This document shows, piece after piece, positions 18,556 through 26,008 of a stretch of DNA of 64,000 nt (positions within the stretch are counted from its first letter, which is position 1; the number at the start of each line of letters is the position of its first letter). A model generated the notes under the pieces. The model saw only the letters and a list, made by a program, of their open reading frames with translations. It had not been told where the DNA came from and did not search any database. The position numbers and the translations under genes are program-made. This DNA is from an uncultured Lachnospiraceae bacterium (GTDB taxonomy: Bacteria > Bacillota > Clostridia > Lachnospirales > Lachnospiraceae): assembly GCA_902781895.1 (NCBI GenBank), contig CACZLA010000007.1, positions 33,704-97,703 on the forward strand, written 5' to 3'.

Positions 18556-20418
18556 CTACCATCTGACCACTATATCAAGTACTCCGGCCTTTATCTTATC
18601 GTTTCTTTCCAGCTTTCTTTTTCCCATAAGTCTCACACCGTTCAGGAAGGTTCCGTTGTGGGACTCAAGATCCATTATGTAGAAATTCATTCCGTCGAAT
18701 TCCAATGCGAAATGCTGCTTTGACATATGAGGATCGTCAATATAAACATCGCATATGTCCGATCTTCCGACTATCAGACTTCCGTCGACATTTGCATTTA
18801 TCTCTTTTATGGTCTTTGCACCGTTCTTTACCACAAGAACTATCGGAACGCCTCGCTTCACCGGCGGCGCCTGAACCTTATTTATCTGCAAATGTATCTG
18901 TTCTTCAACGTTATCTGCAAGGACTACCTGGTCATCAACCACAACCAGTCCTTTTCTCTTCTTTATCTTTACAAATATGATGACAAGTGTGAGAACCACC
19001 GCCAGTACAAAGACTGCCAGGATAGCCCACCAGAATCTCTGGAAGAAGCTTTCCTTCTTCTCCACATAGTCTTCTCCCTCAGTATAAGTGGTTTTAATCA
19101 CCACACTTTCCATAGGATTTTTTTCTTCGGAGACATCTGTTATTCCCGAAGCGATGGTTACATCATAATCACCGTTCCAGAGTGTATCTGCAGTTGTCAG
19201 CAGGATAGTATTCCTGCCGTCAACATCGAAATCAGCTCCCGTTGGCTTAATATTATTTCCTCTTTCATCAACTATCTGATAGAGGCTGACATTCTTTGCC
19301 TCATCTGAAACGTTCTCTGTGAAGACTATCTTTATGGTATGCTCATCTATCACATCCAGAGTATTCACTGCAGGAGCATCAGACTCTGTTACGTGCTTAT
19401 CAGCCTTTACTTCCTTTTCGTTAAATGTTTTCGTCCCCTCTGATGTCTGATACTCAATATTGAAGCTTACATTTCCACTGATGGTATTATTTGTATCTGC
19501 CTCAAATGTAGCTACAACACATGAGTTCAGCACCTCGGAAAGACCTGATACTATTGCCCCGCTCTCCTCATAATCATCCATAAGGAAATATGCTCCGCCG
19601 GTCTGTCTTACAACCTGCTGTATATCTGAACGACTTTCTCCGCCCTTTTCTCCCTGCATTCTCTGCTGTATGAGATAGAGTGGTATGTTATTTTCAGAGA
19701 GCTTTGTTATAGTCTCATCCTTGCCGTAACCATTTGTTGTATCATTAACACCGTCTGTTACGGCAACTATAACACTTCTGTTCTTACCTAATCCTAAATC
19801 CTTATCCAGATCACCGCTACTGCTGAATACGGTTTCCGTATCCTCCGAAGCTATATCCGTAGCCGCATCCTTTATGGCATTATAGAGGTTTGTATTCATT
19901 CCCTCTCTTTTTATACCATCAAGAACCTCGGTAATCTTTGCCGTATCTGATGCATTTATCTTTCCTGCCAGCTTCTCATTTGTATCTCCAACGAGATATA
20001 TTGACACGGTATCATTTGTATTCAGATATGAAGCAGTATCTGCAATCTCCTTCTTAACCTCTTCAAAATCTGCCGAACTTACGGACTTGGAATTATCTAT
20101 CAGGAAATAGTAATCTATTCCATACGCGGTTTCCTTCCAGGTCTTGCTTTCCGTCATGGTCAGCTCTTTATCCCCAAGCTTACCCTTAACCTCTGTAGCA
20201 TTCTTATAGGAGTCATCCGGATAGAAATATGCCCTGACATATGGCATCACTGCTCTGACCTGTTCTATCCTGTATATCTCATCATTTGTATTTGTGAGAT
20301 TAATGCTCTTTTCATCCCTTGCCACACTTCCCATGGCATTGGCATCCGGAGTAAACGCAAGACTGCTTATCAGAAACAAAACAAATATTAATAATAATTT
20401 TCCATATCTATTCTTCAT
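18556..20418 (-). CDS. Secreted-type VWA domain, TM, cytosolic FHA protein (paralogue 3)
   Basis: The 620-residue protein has a signal peptide (1-28), then a VWA domain with a canonical MIDAS motif DNSKS in FLIDNSKSVSS and AVTDGVND, so this copy should bind metal. A beta-rich domain (about 330-445, resembling bacterial Ig-like folds) separates VWA from the membrane helix (about 465-490). The C-terminal FHA (VGRSDICDVYI, SKQHFAL, SHNGTFL) ends in the same GVLDIVVRW as paralogue 2. The ATG overlaps the stop of the upstream zinc-ribbon FHA gene by 11 bases, indicating coupled translation. It is the most divergent of the three and possibly the ancestral form. Confidence 0.91.
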   Translation of the reverse strand: MKNRYGKLLLIFVLFLISSLAFTPDANAMGSVARDEKSINLTNTNDEIYRIEQVRAVMPYVRAYFYPDDSYKNATEVKGKLGDKELTMTESKTWKETAYGIDYYFLIDNSKSVSSADFEEVKKEIADTASYLNTNDTVSIYLVGDTNEKLAGKINASDTAKITEVLDGIKREGMNTNLYNAIKDAATDIASEDTETVFSSSGDLDKDLGLGKNRSVIVAVTDGVNDTTNGYGKDETITKLSENNIPLYLIQQRMQGEKGGESRSDIQQVVRQTGGAYFLMDDYEESGAIVSGLSEVLNSCVVATFEADTNNTISGNVSFNIEYQTSEGTKTFNEKEVKADKHVTESDAPAVNTLDVIDEHTIKIVFTENVSDEAKNVSLYQIVDERGNNIKPTGADFDVDGRNTILLTTADTLWNGDYDVTIASGITDVSEEKNPMESVVIKTTYTEGEDYVEKKESFFQRFWWAILAVFVLAVVLTLVIIFVKIKKRKGLVVVDDQVVLADNVEEQIHLQINKVQAPPVKRGVPIVLVVKNGAKTIKEINANVDGSLIVGRSDICDVYIDDPHMSKQHFALEFDGMNFYIMDLESHNGTFLNGVRLMGKRKLERNDKIKAGVLDIVVRW

Positions 20419-21028
20419 TTACAAATCCCCATTTTTTATCGCCCGTGCAAAATGCAACAAACTCAAATGTACTTCTGCCTACAACAAATCTGTCTCCGGT
20501 AACTATCTCCCTGGCTTCATTCAGAATCTCATCATTCAGATAGATCATTCCGTTTACGGAAGGAACCAGATAAAACTTATTATTCTTCTCTTCATAAACG
20601 ATGGAACATACCTTTTCCCTGGATATGCTCATATCATCCTTGATGACTATATCCATGTCATCACTTCTGCCCATCTTGTTCATTCCATGATATATACGAT
20701 AGTCCCTTCCCCTTTCGGGACCACCTACACATACCAGCCAGCCGGTGATAAAATCATTCCCCTTATGTGCACTGTAATACGCAACGGTAACATCAGAATC
20801 GATATCATCTATCCTGAACTGCTCCCTCAGAGGTCTCTCCTCCATGATTCCCACCAGATCAACAATATTCGGATCAATATCCTCAAGCCCGAGAGTCATC
20901 ATGTTGTTCATCTCTGCAGGCTGATCCCACTGTTGATTTTCATTTATACCCTTCGCACAGTGCGGGCATTCATCGAATTTATCATCGTCATAAAAATGAA
21001 GTCCTTTTTTACATCTTACAACAGCCAT
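20408..21028 (-). CDS. Zinc-ribbon FHA adaptor protein
   Basis: The 206-residue cytosolic protein starts with VRCKKGLHFYDDDKFDECPHC, a zinc ribbon like that of the two other small FHA proteins. The motif SDVTVAYYS follows (about 80), then GWLVCVGG and an FHA domain with MGRSDDMDIVIKD and SREKVC; the usual His after SR is replaced. The TVAY threonine is placed as the phospho-switch threonine of GarA/OdhI. It is the second gene of the array, 13 bp after the phosphatase. Confidence 0.87.
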   Translation of the reverse strand: MAVVRCKKGLHFYDDDKFDECPHCAKGINENQQWDQPAEMNNMMTLGLEDIDPNIVDLVGIMEERPLREQFRIDDIDSDVTVAYYSAHKGNDFITGWLVCVGGPERGRDYRIYHGMNKMGRSDDMDIVIKDDMSISREKVCSIVYEEKNNKFYLVPSVNGMIYLNDEILNEAREIVTGDRFVVGRSTFEFVAFCTGDKKWGFVNEE

Positions 21029-21041
21029 AAGCCTTCCCCTT

Positions 21042-21773
21042 TTACTTATTTACCCATATAGCAATCGCTGTATTATTATCCATACTCACATTGGCTCCGT
21101 TATTCAGAACCTCCGCTATCATCATATCCATCCATTCTTCAACAGTCTGCGCCGCCTTCCAGGTTCTCTGCATCTCTTCTTCGTCTATCAGTTCCCAGAA
21201 TCCGTCTGTACATAAGAGAAATGCATCCTTCGGCTTTATACTTACCTCTTCCCCTATCTCATAAGCCTGAGACTCCCATTCAGCCCCTATAACTCTGAGC
21301 AGCCTGTTTCTGTCCTCATGTCCCCTTATCTCATCCGGTGTTATCTCGCCGAGACTTACAAGCATCTGTGGAACACTGTGGTCCAAAGTACGCATCTTTA
21401 TTTTTCCGTTCCTGAAAAAATATAACCTGCTGTCTCCGATATGTCCCCATCTCGCCGTGCCATCGACATTGATGATCAGATCCACCATAGTGGTCTTCAT
21501 ATCAGAAACCACAGGGTTATCCTGTTGCTCTGCAAGTATTCTGTTTTGCGCCATAATAAAACTGTTCTCCAGAACATCTGCGATTTCGCATTGTTCAAAA
21601 GAACTCAGTGCCGAGTCAAGTGCTATCGCCGAAGCGACCTCGCCGTGACCATGTCCGCCGAGGCCGTCAGCCACTATAAAACAATGTCCCTTTTCGGTTT
21701 CAAGTTCGCCAACACTGTCCTCATTTATTTCTCTGTTCCCTAAGCCTGAATAAACTTTGTAAGTAAGAATCAT
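21042..21773 (-). CDS. PP2C-family Ser/Thr protein phosphatase (first gene of the FHA array)
   Basis: This 243-residue protein is a minimal bacterial PP2C: NEDSVG near the start, VADGLGGHGHGEVAS, HIGDSRLYFF, LCTDGFWEL and MDNNTAIA, which provide the metal ligands. Length matches stand-alone phosphatases such as PrpC/PstP catalytic domains. It has no added tail, unlike the second phosphatase of the array. A GGGGGG site 5-6 bases before the ATG supports the start. It is the first gene after the promoter near 21.84 kb and so probably sets the phosphorylation state of all downstream products. Confidence 0.95.
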   Translation of the reverse strand: MILTYKVYSGLGNREINEDSVGELETEKGHCFIVADGLGGHGHGEVASAIALDSALSSFEQCEIADVLENSFIMAQNRILAEQQDNPVVSDMKTTMVDLIINVDGTARWGHIGDSRLYFFRNGKIKMRTLDHSVPQMLVSLGEITPDEIRGHEDRNRLLRVIGAEWESQAYEIGEEVSIKPKDAFLLCTDGFWELIDEEEMQRTWKAAQTVEEWMDMMIAEVLNNGANVSMDNNTAIAIWVNK

Positions 21774-21785
21774 GTACTCCCCCCG

Positions 21786-21800
21786 GAGCTTTAAAAGCTC
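21786..21800. promoter_or_regulatory. 15-bp palindrome in the leader of the FHA array
   Basis: GAGCTTTTAAAGCTC is a near-perfect 7+7 palindrome lying between the promoter and the ribosome site of the first phosphatase gene. It could be an operator or a short 5' hairpin; no T-run follows, so it is not a good terminator. Confidence 0.4.
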
Positions 21801-21828
21801 TTCTTAAAAATCATTCTACAACTTTTTG

Positions 21829-21857
21829 ATTATAACACATTTTAGCCCTTTTTTCAT
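21829..21857 (-). promoter_or_regulatory. Extended -10 promoter for the FHA/kinase array
   Basis: On the minus strand a perfect -10 (TATAAT, 21829-21834) is preceded by TG one base away (TGTTATAAT), an extended -10. A weak -35 (ATGAAA) lies 17 bases upstream. It is the only clear promoter seen ahead of the 21-kb run of genes ending at the left edge. Confidence 0.6.
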
Positions 21858-21866
21858 TCCTTTCCA

Positions 21867-23069
21867 TCAGTTACTGATAGGATGATGTGCCGTAGGACTG
21901 TTTTCTGTAAGAGGTATAAATGTATATCCGTTTGAAAGTGCCCATGGAATAAATGATTCCATACTGTCTACCGTATAACTCTTTACATCATGGCAAAGAA
22001 CTACACTCACATTATTTGCACTTACCCCTTGTACAAGATTGCTGAAACATACTGTGCTGCTGGTGGTATTACCTGCATCACCGCTCATAACATTCCAGTC
22101 AAAATATACATACCCCTTTGCCTGAGATGAATATGAAAGTCTTGTCATTATGCCGGGATTAAATTTGCTGACACCATTCGAACTTCCACCCGGAAATCTG
22201 AACAGGTTTGTTCTGTGTCCCGTCTGACTTACAACTATGCTCTGCATATATTCAAAGTCACTCCAGTATGCAGCCTCACTTGCATATATCTGTCTGTAAT
22301 TATGTGTAGCCGAATGAACTGCTATAGTGTGACCTGCATTATATGCTCTTCCGATGCAGTCCCTGTATGCAGGAAATGCATTCGTTACGAAGAATGTTGC
22401 CTTAACATTATATTTATCAAGTATTCCCAGAAGTCTGTCCGTATATGGTCCGGGACCGTCGTCAAATGTCAGATAAATGATCTTATTGTTATAGATCCAT
22501 TTTCCGTCAGGACCCATGAGATACCAGTCATTATCCCATATCCAGTCTATACACATGCGACCGTCTTCGCCCATGTAATACCAGTCGCCGCCATCCTGAA
22601 GCCATCCGTAATGGAGTCCGCCGTCAGTATTCAGATAGTACCAGTCCCTGCCGTCCTTCAGCCATCCGGTAAATGGTTTCCCGTCATCATTAAAGTAATA
22701 CCAGTTGCCGCCTCTCATCTGCCATCCGGTGCTGCCCCATGTTTCGGTCCACACACCATCGGAGTTAAGATAATCATTGCCAACCCAGGTATCATGAGCC
22801 ATAGTTCCGTCTGTATTGAGATAGAACCAATGTCCGTTCAGTTTTATCCATCCGGTATACATGTATCCGGAATCATCAAAGTAATACCAGAAATCCCCTA
22901 TCTTCTTCCAGACACTTACGGGATATGATCCATCAGCTTCCTGATACCACCATCCGCCTTCACTTGAAATCCACTGTTCCTCAGCTCTTACACTATTACT
23001 GCTCAGTCCCAGTAACGAAATAACAAAAACTACTGTCAATAAATATCTAAATAACTTAGATTTCTTCAA
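21867..23069 (-). CDS. Secreted polysaccharide deacetylase with cell-wall-binding repeats
   Basis: I choose the TTG at 23069 as start: AGGGGG lies 8 bases upstream, whereas the in-frame GTG three codons earlier overlaps that site. The 400-residue product has a signal peptide (about 1-30), then about eight W-Y repeats (for example GGNWYYFNDDGKP), which in other Firmicutes bind choline or cell-wall polymers. A NodB-type deacetylase domain follows: LTFDDGPGPYT supplies the catalytic Asp pair, HSATHNY the metal His ligands and RFPGGSSN the Arg motif. It should remove acetyl groups from peptidoglycan or another wall glycan. It is 43 bp after the zinc-ribbon protein gene. Confidence 0.92.
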   Translation of the reverse strand: MKKSKLFRYLLTVVFVISLLGLSSNSVRAEEQWISSEGGWWYQEADGSYPVSVWKKIGDFWYYFDDSGYMYTGWIKLNGHWFYLNTDGTMAHDTWVGNDYLNSDGVWTETWGSTGWQMRGGNWYYFNDDGKPFTGWLKDGRDWYYLNTDGGLHYGWLQDGGDWYYMGEDGRMCIDWIWDNDWYLMGPDGKWIYNNKIIYLTFDDGPGPYTDRLLGILDKYNVKATFFVTNAFPAYRDCIGRAYNAGHTIAVHSATHNYRQIYASEAAYWSDFEYMQSIVVSQTGHRTNLFRFPGGSSNGVSKFNPGIMTRLSYSSQAKGYVYFDWNVMSGDAGNTTSSTVCFSNLVQGVSANNVSVVLCHDVKSYTVDSMESFIPWALSNGYTFIPLTENSPTAHHPISN

Positions 23070-23112
23070 ATGCCACACCCCCTGTTTTTGTATATTTATA
23101 AAGCTTTTTTAA

Positions 23113-24792
23113 TCAATCACCATATTCAAAGAATCCCTGTCCCGTACTCTCATTATGAATAGCATAGCAGCCCAGAGTAACATCATTACTCTTATCACCT
23201 AAGATTCCGAGACTCCAGCTGAGAAATTCATTATTAAGTTCATAAATAGGCTTATCCGGAAGGTAAAGATAGAACACCTTTCCACCTTCTATGCCATAAG
23301 GATTCGTATATATATACAGAATATCATCATATATCTCTTCAGTATCCGGCGTTTGATCCGTATTATAGTAATCCATCTCCATCTTGTAGGTATTATCATC
23401 TATCTTTGTAATATTCTTAAATTTTCCACTAAAACTCGAATAATACATTGTTCCGTTGGGATAACCGTCTCCGGTCTCTCCCATATTTGAATCATGATAA
23501 ACACCCTTGAAGTTTCCGTCCTCATCAATTGTCATATCTGTACTCCAGCCGCCTGCACCGCTGGCAAATACGAAGTTTATATCAGTGGTTATCGGAAGAG
23601 TAGTCTTAAACATACTCTCTGTATCAACATCAAGTCCTTCACTCAGTTCGGATATAGCATCGTCCATCGTATAGCACTCCGAATCATGTCTTGATACAAG
23701 ACTATCGATATCCTCACCCTCGGAGTACATGAGAAATGTATCTATAGAATCCTGCTTTCCATTGATAAATGTATCAAACTCGGATTTTTCTATCTCGACA
23801 TTATTGTGCGAATAGGTGGTGACCATGCTGGTATAATCTTCATTCGGCCATGAGGAGCATTCATAGGAATCTATCATTCCGTATATTCCATTTGATCCCG
23901 GAGAATATACTTCAAAATACTCATCGCTTCCTTCATCAGTTATACTGTGATATATAAATATCTCATCACTGTCATCTATGGTAGCCACATAAAAGACCGT
24001 TCCGCCTGCTACCTCTGCATCCAGATCCTTTACATGAAGAACCTCCTTCACACTGTCATCCACATAAGAATACATATACAGATCTGCCACAGCAGAATTA
24101 GGCGCCTCCATGAAAGCAAGACTCTCTATCTGGCTATCCTTCATTTCAAAGATAGAAACGGGATAATTAACACTGGCATTATATCCTCTCTGCCAGGTAT
24201 AGTTTCTTATGTTAGCATTATGATCCGAAAGTACATTCAGATAGTCCTCTTTCACTTCTTTAACAACCGAATCATTCAGCTTTTCTGCCTCCGTAGTGGC
24301 TTCCTCGGTTGTTACGGTCTCAGTCTCCGTTTCTGCTTCAGTTGTCGTCTCCTCCACCGTTGCTTCGGTCTTTTTATCTGCCTTCTTATCAGACTTATCC
24401 TTGTCATCATCTCCGCCCACAAGGAATACGATAAGAAGGACTATCAGCCCCACCAGAGCAACTGCGCCGCAAATGATTCCCACCAGCATACCTGTGGACA
24501 TTTTCTTTTTTGAAGCACCCTCGCCTATAGGATTATGACTCATGCCCTGATACTGCTGCATCTGCTGATTATTCCGGGGCACTGCCTGTTGAACATTTTG
24601 AGGCATCCCCTGCTGATTGTTCTGCTGTACCTGCTGAGCATTCTGAGGCATCCCCTGCTGACTATTCTGCACCGTCCCCTGCTGAGCATTTTGCTGAGCA
24701 TTCTGTGGTATCTGCTGCTGCAGATTACTTCCACAATAAGGGCAGAATAAAAGTCCATCATCTATATTGTTTCCACATTTATCACAATACAT
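23113..24792 (-). CDS. Zinc-ribbon, Gln-rich, single-TM protein with outside domain
   Basis: The 559-residue protein begins with a zinc ribbon (CDKCG and CPYCG), followed by a Gln/Asn/Met/Pro-rich repeat stretch (about 28-85), a membrane helix (about 102-125) and an Asp/Lys then Glu/Thr stalk. The last 370 residues form an outside domain with acidic, tyrosine-rich segments that I do not recognise. The architecture (zinc ribbon, linker, helix, extracellular sensor-like part) echoes the first kinase of the FHA array but has no kinase. A TATAAT (minus strand, 24830-24835) sits just upstream without a convincing -35. GGGAGG 9 bases before the ATG supports the start. Confidence 0.86.
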   Translation of the reverse strand: MYCDKCGNNIDDGLLFCPYCGSNLQQQIPQNAQQNAQQGTVQNSQQGMPQNAQQVQQNNQQGMPQNVQQAVPRNNQQMQQYQGMSHNPIGEGASKKKMSTGMLVGIICGAVALVGLIVLLIVFLVGGDDDKDKSDKKADKKTEATVEETTTEAETETETVTTEEATTEAEKLNDSVVKEVKEDYLNVLSDHNANIRNYTWQRGYNASVNYPVSIFEMKDSQIESLAFMEAPNSAVADLYMYSYVDDSVKEVLHVKDLDAEVAGGTVFYVATIDDSDEIFIYHSITDEGSDEYFEVYSPGSNGIYGMIDSYECSSWPNEDYTSMVTTYSHNNVEIEKSEFDTFINGKQDSIDTFLMYSEGEDIDSLVSRHDSECYTMDDAISELSEGLDVDTESMFKTTLPITTDINFVFASGAGGWSTDMTIDEDGNFKGVYHDSNMGETGDGYPNGTMYYSSFSGKFKNITKIDDNTYKMEMDYYNTDQTPDTEEIYDDILYIYTNPYGIEGGKVFYLYLPDKPIYELNNEFLSWSLGILGDKSNDVTLGCYAIHNESTGQGFFEYGD

Positions 24793-24865
24793 TTAACCCA
24801 TCCTCCCGTTCATACTAAAACACTTTATTATTATACAACTTTTTACGCCATAATGCAGAATAAAT

Positions 24866-25909
24866 TTACGCCTCGTAGTATGTCAGTGACCTGCTCATTT
24901 TCCCCTTCAGGGAGCGAACTTCACGCTTTTTTTCAAGGGTCAGTTCTCCTGCCACCGAATATCTGATACCTCTTCTCTCCAATTCACTTCTGACTGTCTC
25001 CTCATCTGCGGCATGGCAGACACCCACCACTGAACCGGTTCCGCTGATTTCATACGGATTTTTACCAAGCAGCTCACATATTTCTATGGTGTCCTGCCTT
25101 ATGGGAATCATTTCATGTATGATATCAATCCCCATTCCCGTATACTCGGATATCTCCAGAAGAGTTCTGTATATTCCACCAAATGTAACGTCATGCAGAT
25201 AGTATGCTCCACCCTTCAGAAGTGCATCTGCTGAGTCCTTTATCTCCAGCTGCTGTGGGCTTATCATTGCTCCGGAGATATATGAATCAGAAAGACGTTC
25301 TCTGATTTTCTCCATGTTTTCAGCTGCCAGAAGCGATGCACCGAAATGTCCTGCTTCTCCGATAATTATCACCTTGTCTCCGGCCTGAGGTTTTGACTCT
25401 TTCCCCACAATGGATACAGATTTCGGATCAGTTGGATCAGCATATCCGAATAATGTTACTGTTACAGAGTAGCCTTCACCTTCACCTGAATAAACTGTAT
25501 TTCCACCGATGATTCGTAAGTTTCTTTCCTTCGCCTGCTGTGAGAGACGGTTCATCTCATCACGTAGAGACTGCTCAGAACAATCTCCCCCGGCCTGAAT
25601 ATTTATGAGCATTTCCGAAGGGACGGCTCCGCATGTGGAAAGATTATTAAGAGCCCTTATAAGAGCCAGCTCGCCGACATTTACCTCAGAACAACTATTA
25701 TTTAATATAATAATCCCGTCAGATATTTTATAGTTCTCATCCGAGAACCCCTGTGAAACCACCTGAATATGATTTTCTCCCTCTCTTTGGGGGCATTTAT
25801 CCACTATCGAATAGTCACTACCTATACTAACACCTGTGGTTCCCTCTTTTTTTACATGTTTTATAATACTTCTCTCAAGAACTCTTGTTCCAACTGTACC
25901 TCTCTTCAT
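24866..25909 (-). CDS. AIR-synthase/HypE-like protein
   Basis: This 347-residue protein has the two-domain layout of the AIR synthase (PurM/HypE/ThiL/SelD) superfamily. VNVGELALIRALNNLSTCGAVP and the later GDKVIIIGEAGHFGAS match the ATP-binding halves, and LHDVTFGGIYRTLLEIS matches the HypE-type HDxTxGG segment. The C-terminal cysteine needed for HypE catalysis in hydrogenase maturation is absent, and no hyp genes are nearby. It is probably an ATP-using enzyme with an unknown small-molecule substrate. AAGGAG lies 6 bases before the ATG. It follows the VanW gene, separated by a terminator. Confidence 0.8.
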   Translation of the reverse strand: MKRGTVGTRVLERSIIKHVKKEGTTGVSIGSDYSIVDKCPQREGENHIQVVSQGFSDENYKISDGIIILNNSCSEVNVGELALIRALNNLSTCGAVPSEMLINIQAGGDCSEQSLRDEMNRLSQQAKERNLRIIGGNTVYSGEGEGYSVTVTLFGYADPTDPKSVSIVGKESKPQAGDKVIIIGEAGHFGASLLAAENMEKIRERLSDSYISGAMISPQQLEIKDSADALLKGGAYYLHDVTFGGIYRTLLEISEYTGMGIDIIHEMIPIRQDTIEICELLGKNPYEISGTGSVVGVCHAADEETVRSELERRGIRYSVAGELTLEKKREVRSLKGKMSRSLTYYEA

Positions 25910-25925
25910 AGATACTCCTTTTGTC

Positions 25926-25955
25926 TTAAAAACCTGCCACTAAGGGCAGGCTTTT
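25926..25955 (-). terminator. Intrinsic terminator after the VanW gene
   Basis: A 7-bp G/C-rich stem (GCCTGCC / GGCAGGT) with a 6-nt loop is followed on the minus strand by TTTTTAAG. It lies between the VanW gene stop and the next start. Confidence 0.75.
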
Positions 25956-26008
25956 AAAAATACTATGCTATTTATTTTTATTTATCTTTTTTACTTTACA
26001 TCCCTCTA

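Noticed and set aside
1-21773. Type VII or type VI secretion system
   Set aside because: A membrane subtilase, FHA proteins and kinases recall both, but there is no EssC/FtsK-type ATPase, WXG100 protein, sheath, VgrG or ClpV gene.
24820-24858. Full promoter for the zinc-ribbon gene at 24792
   Set aside because: TATAAT is present but no acceptable -35 or extended -10 is seen, so it is only mentioned with the gene.
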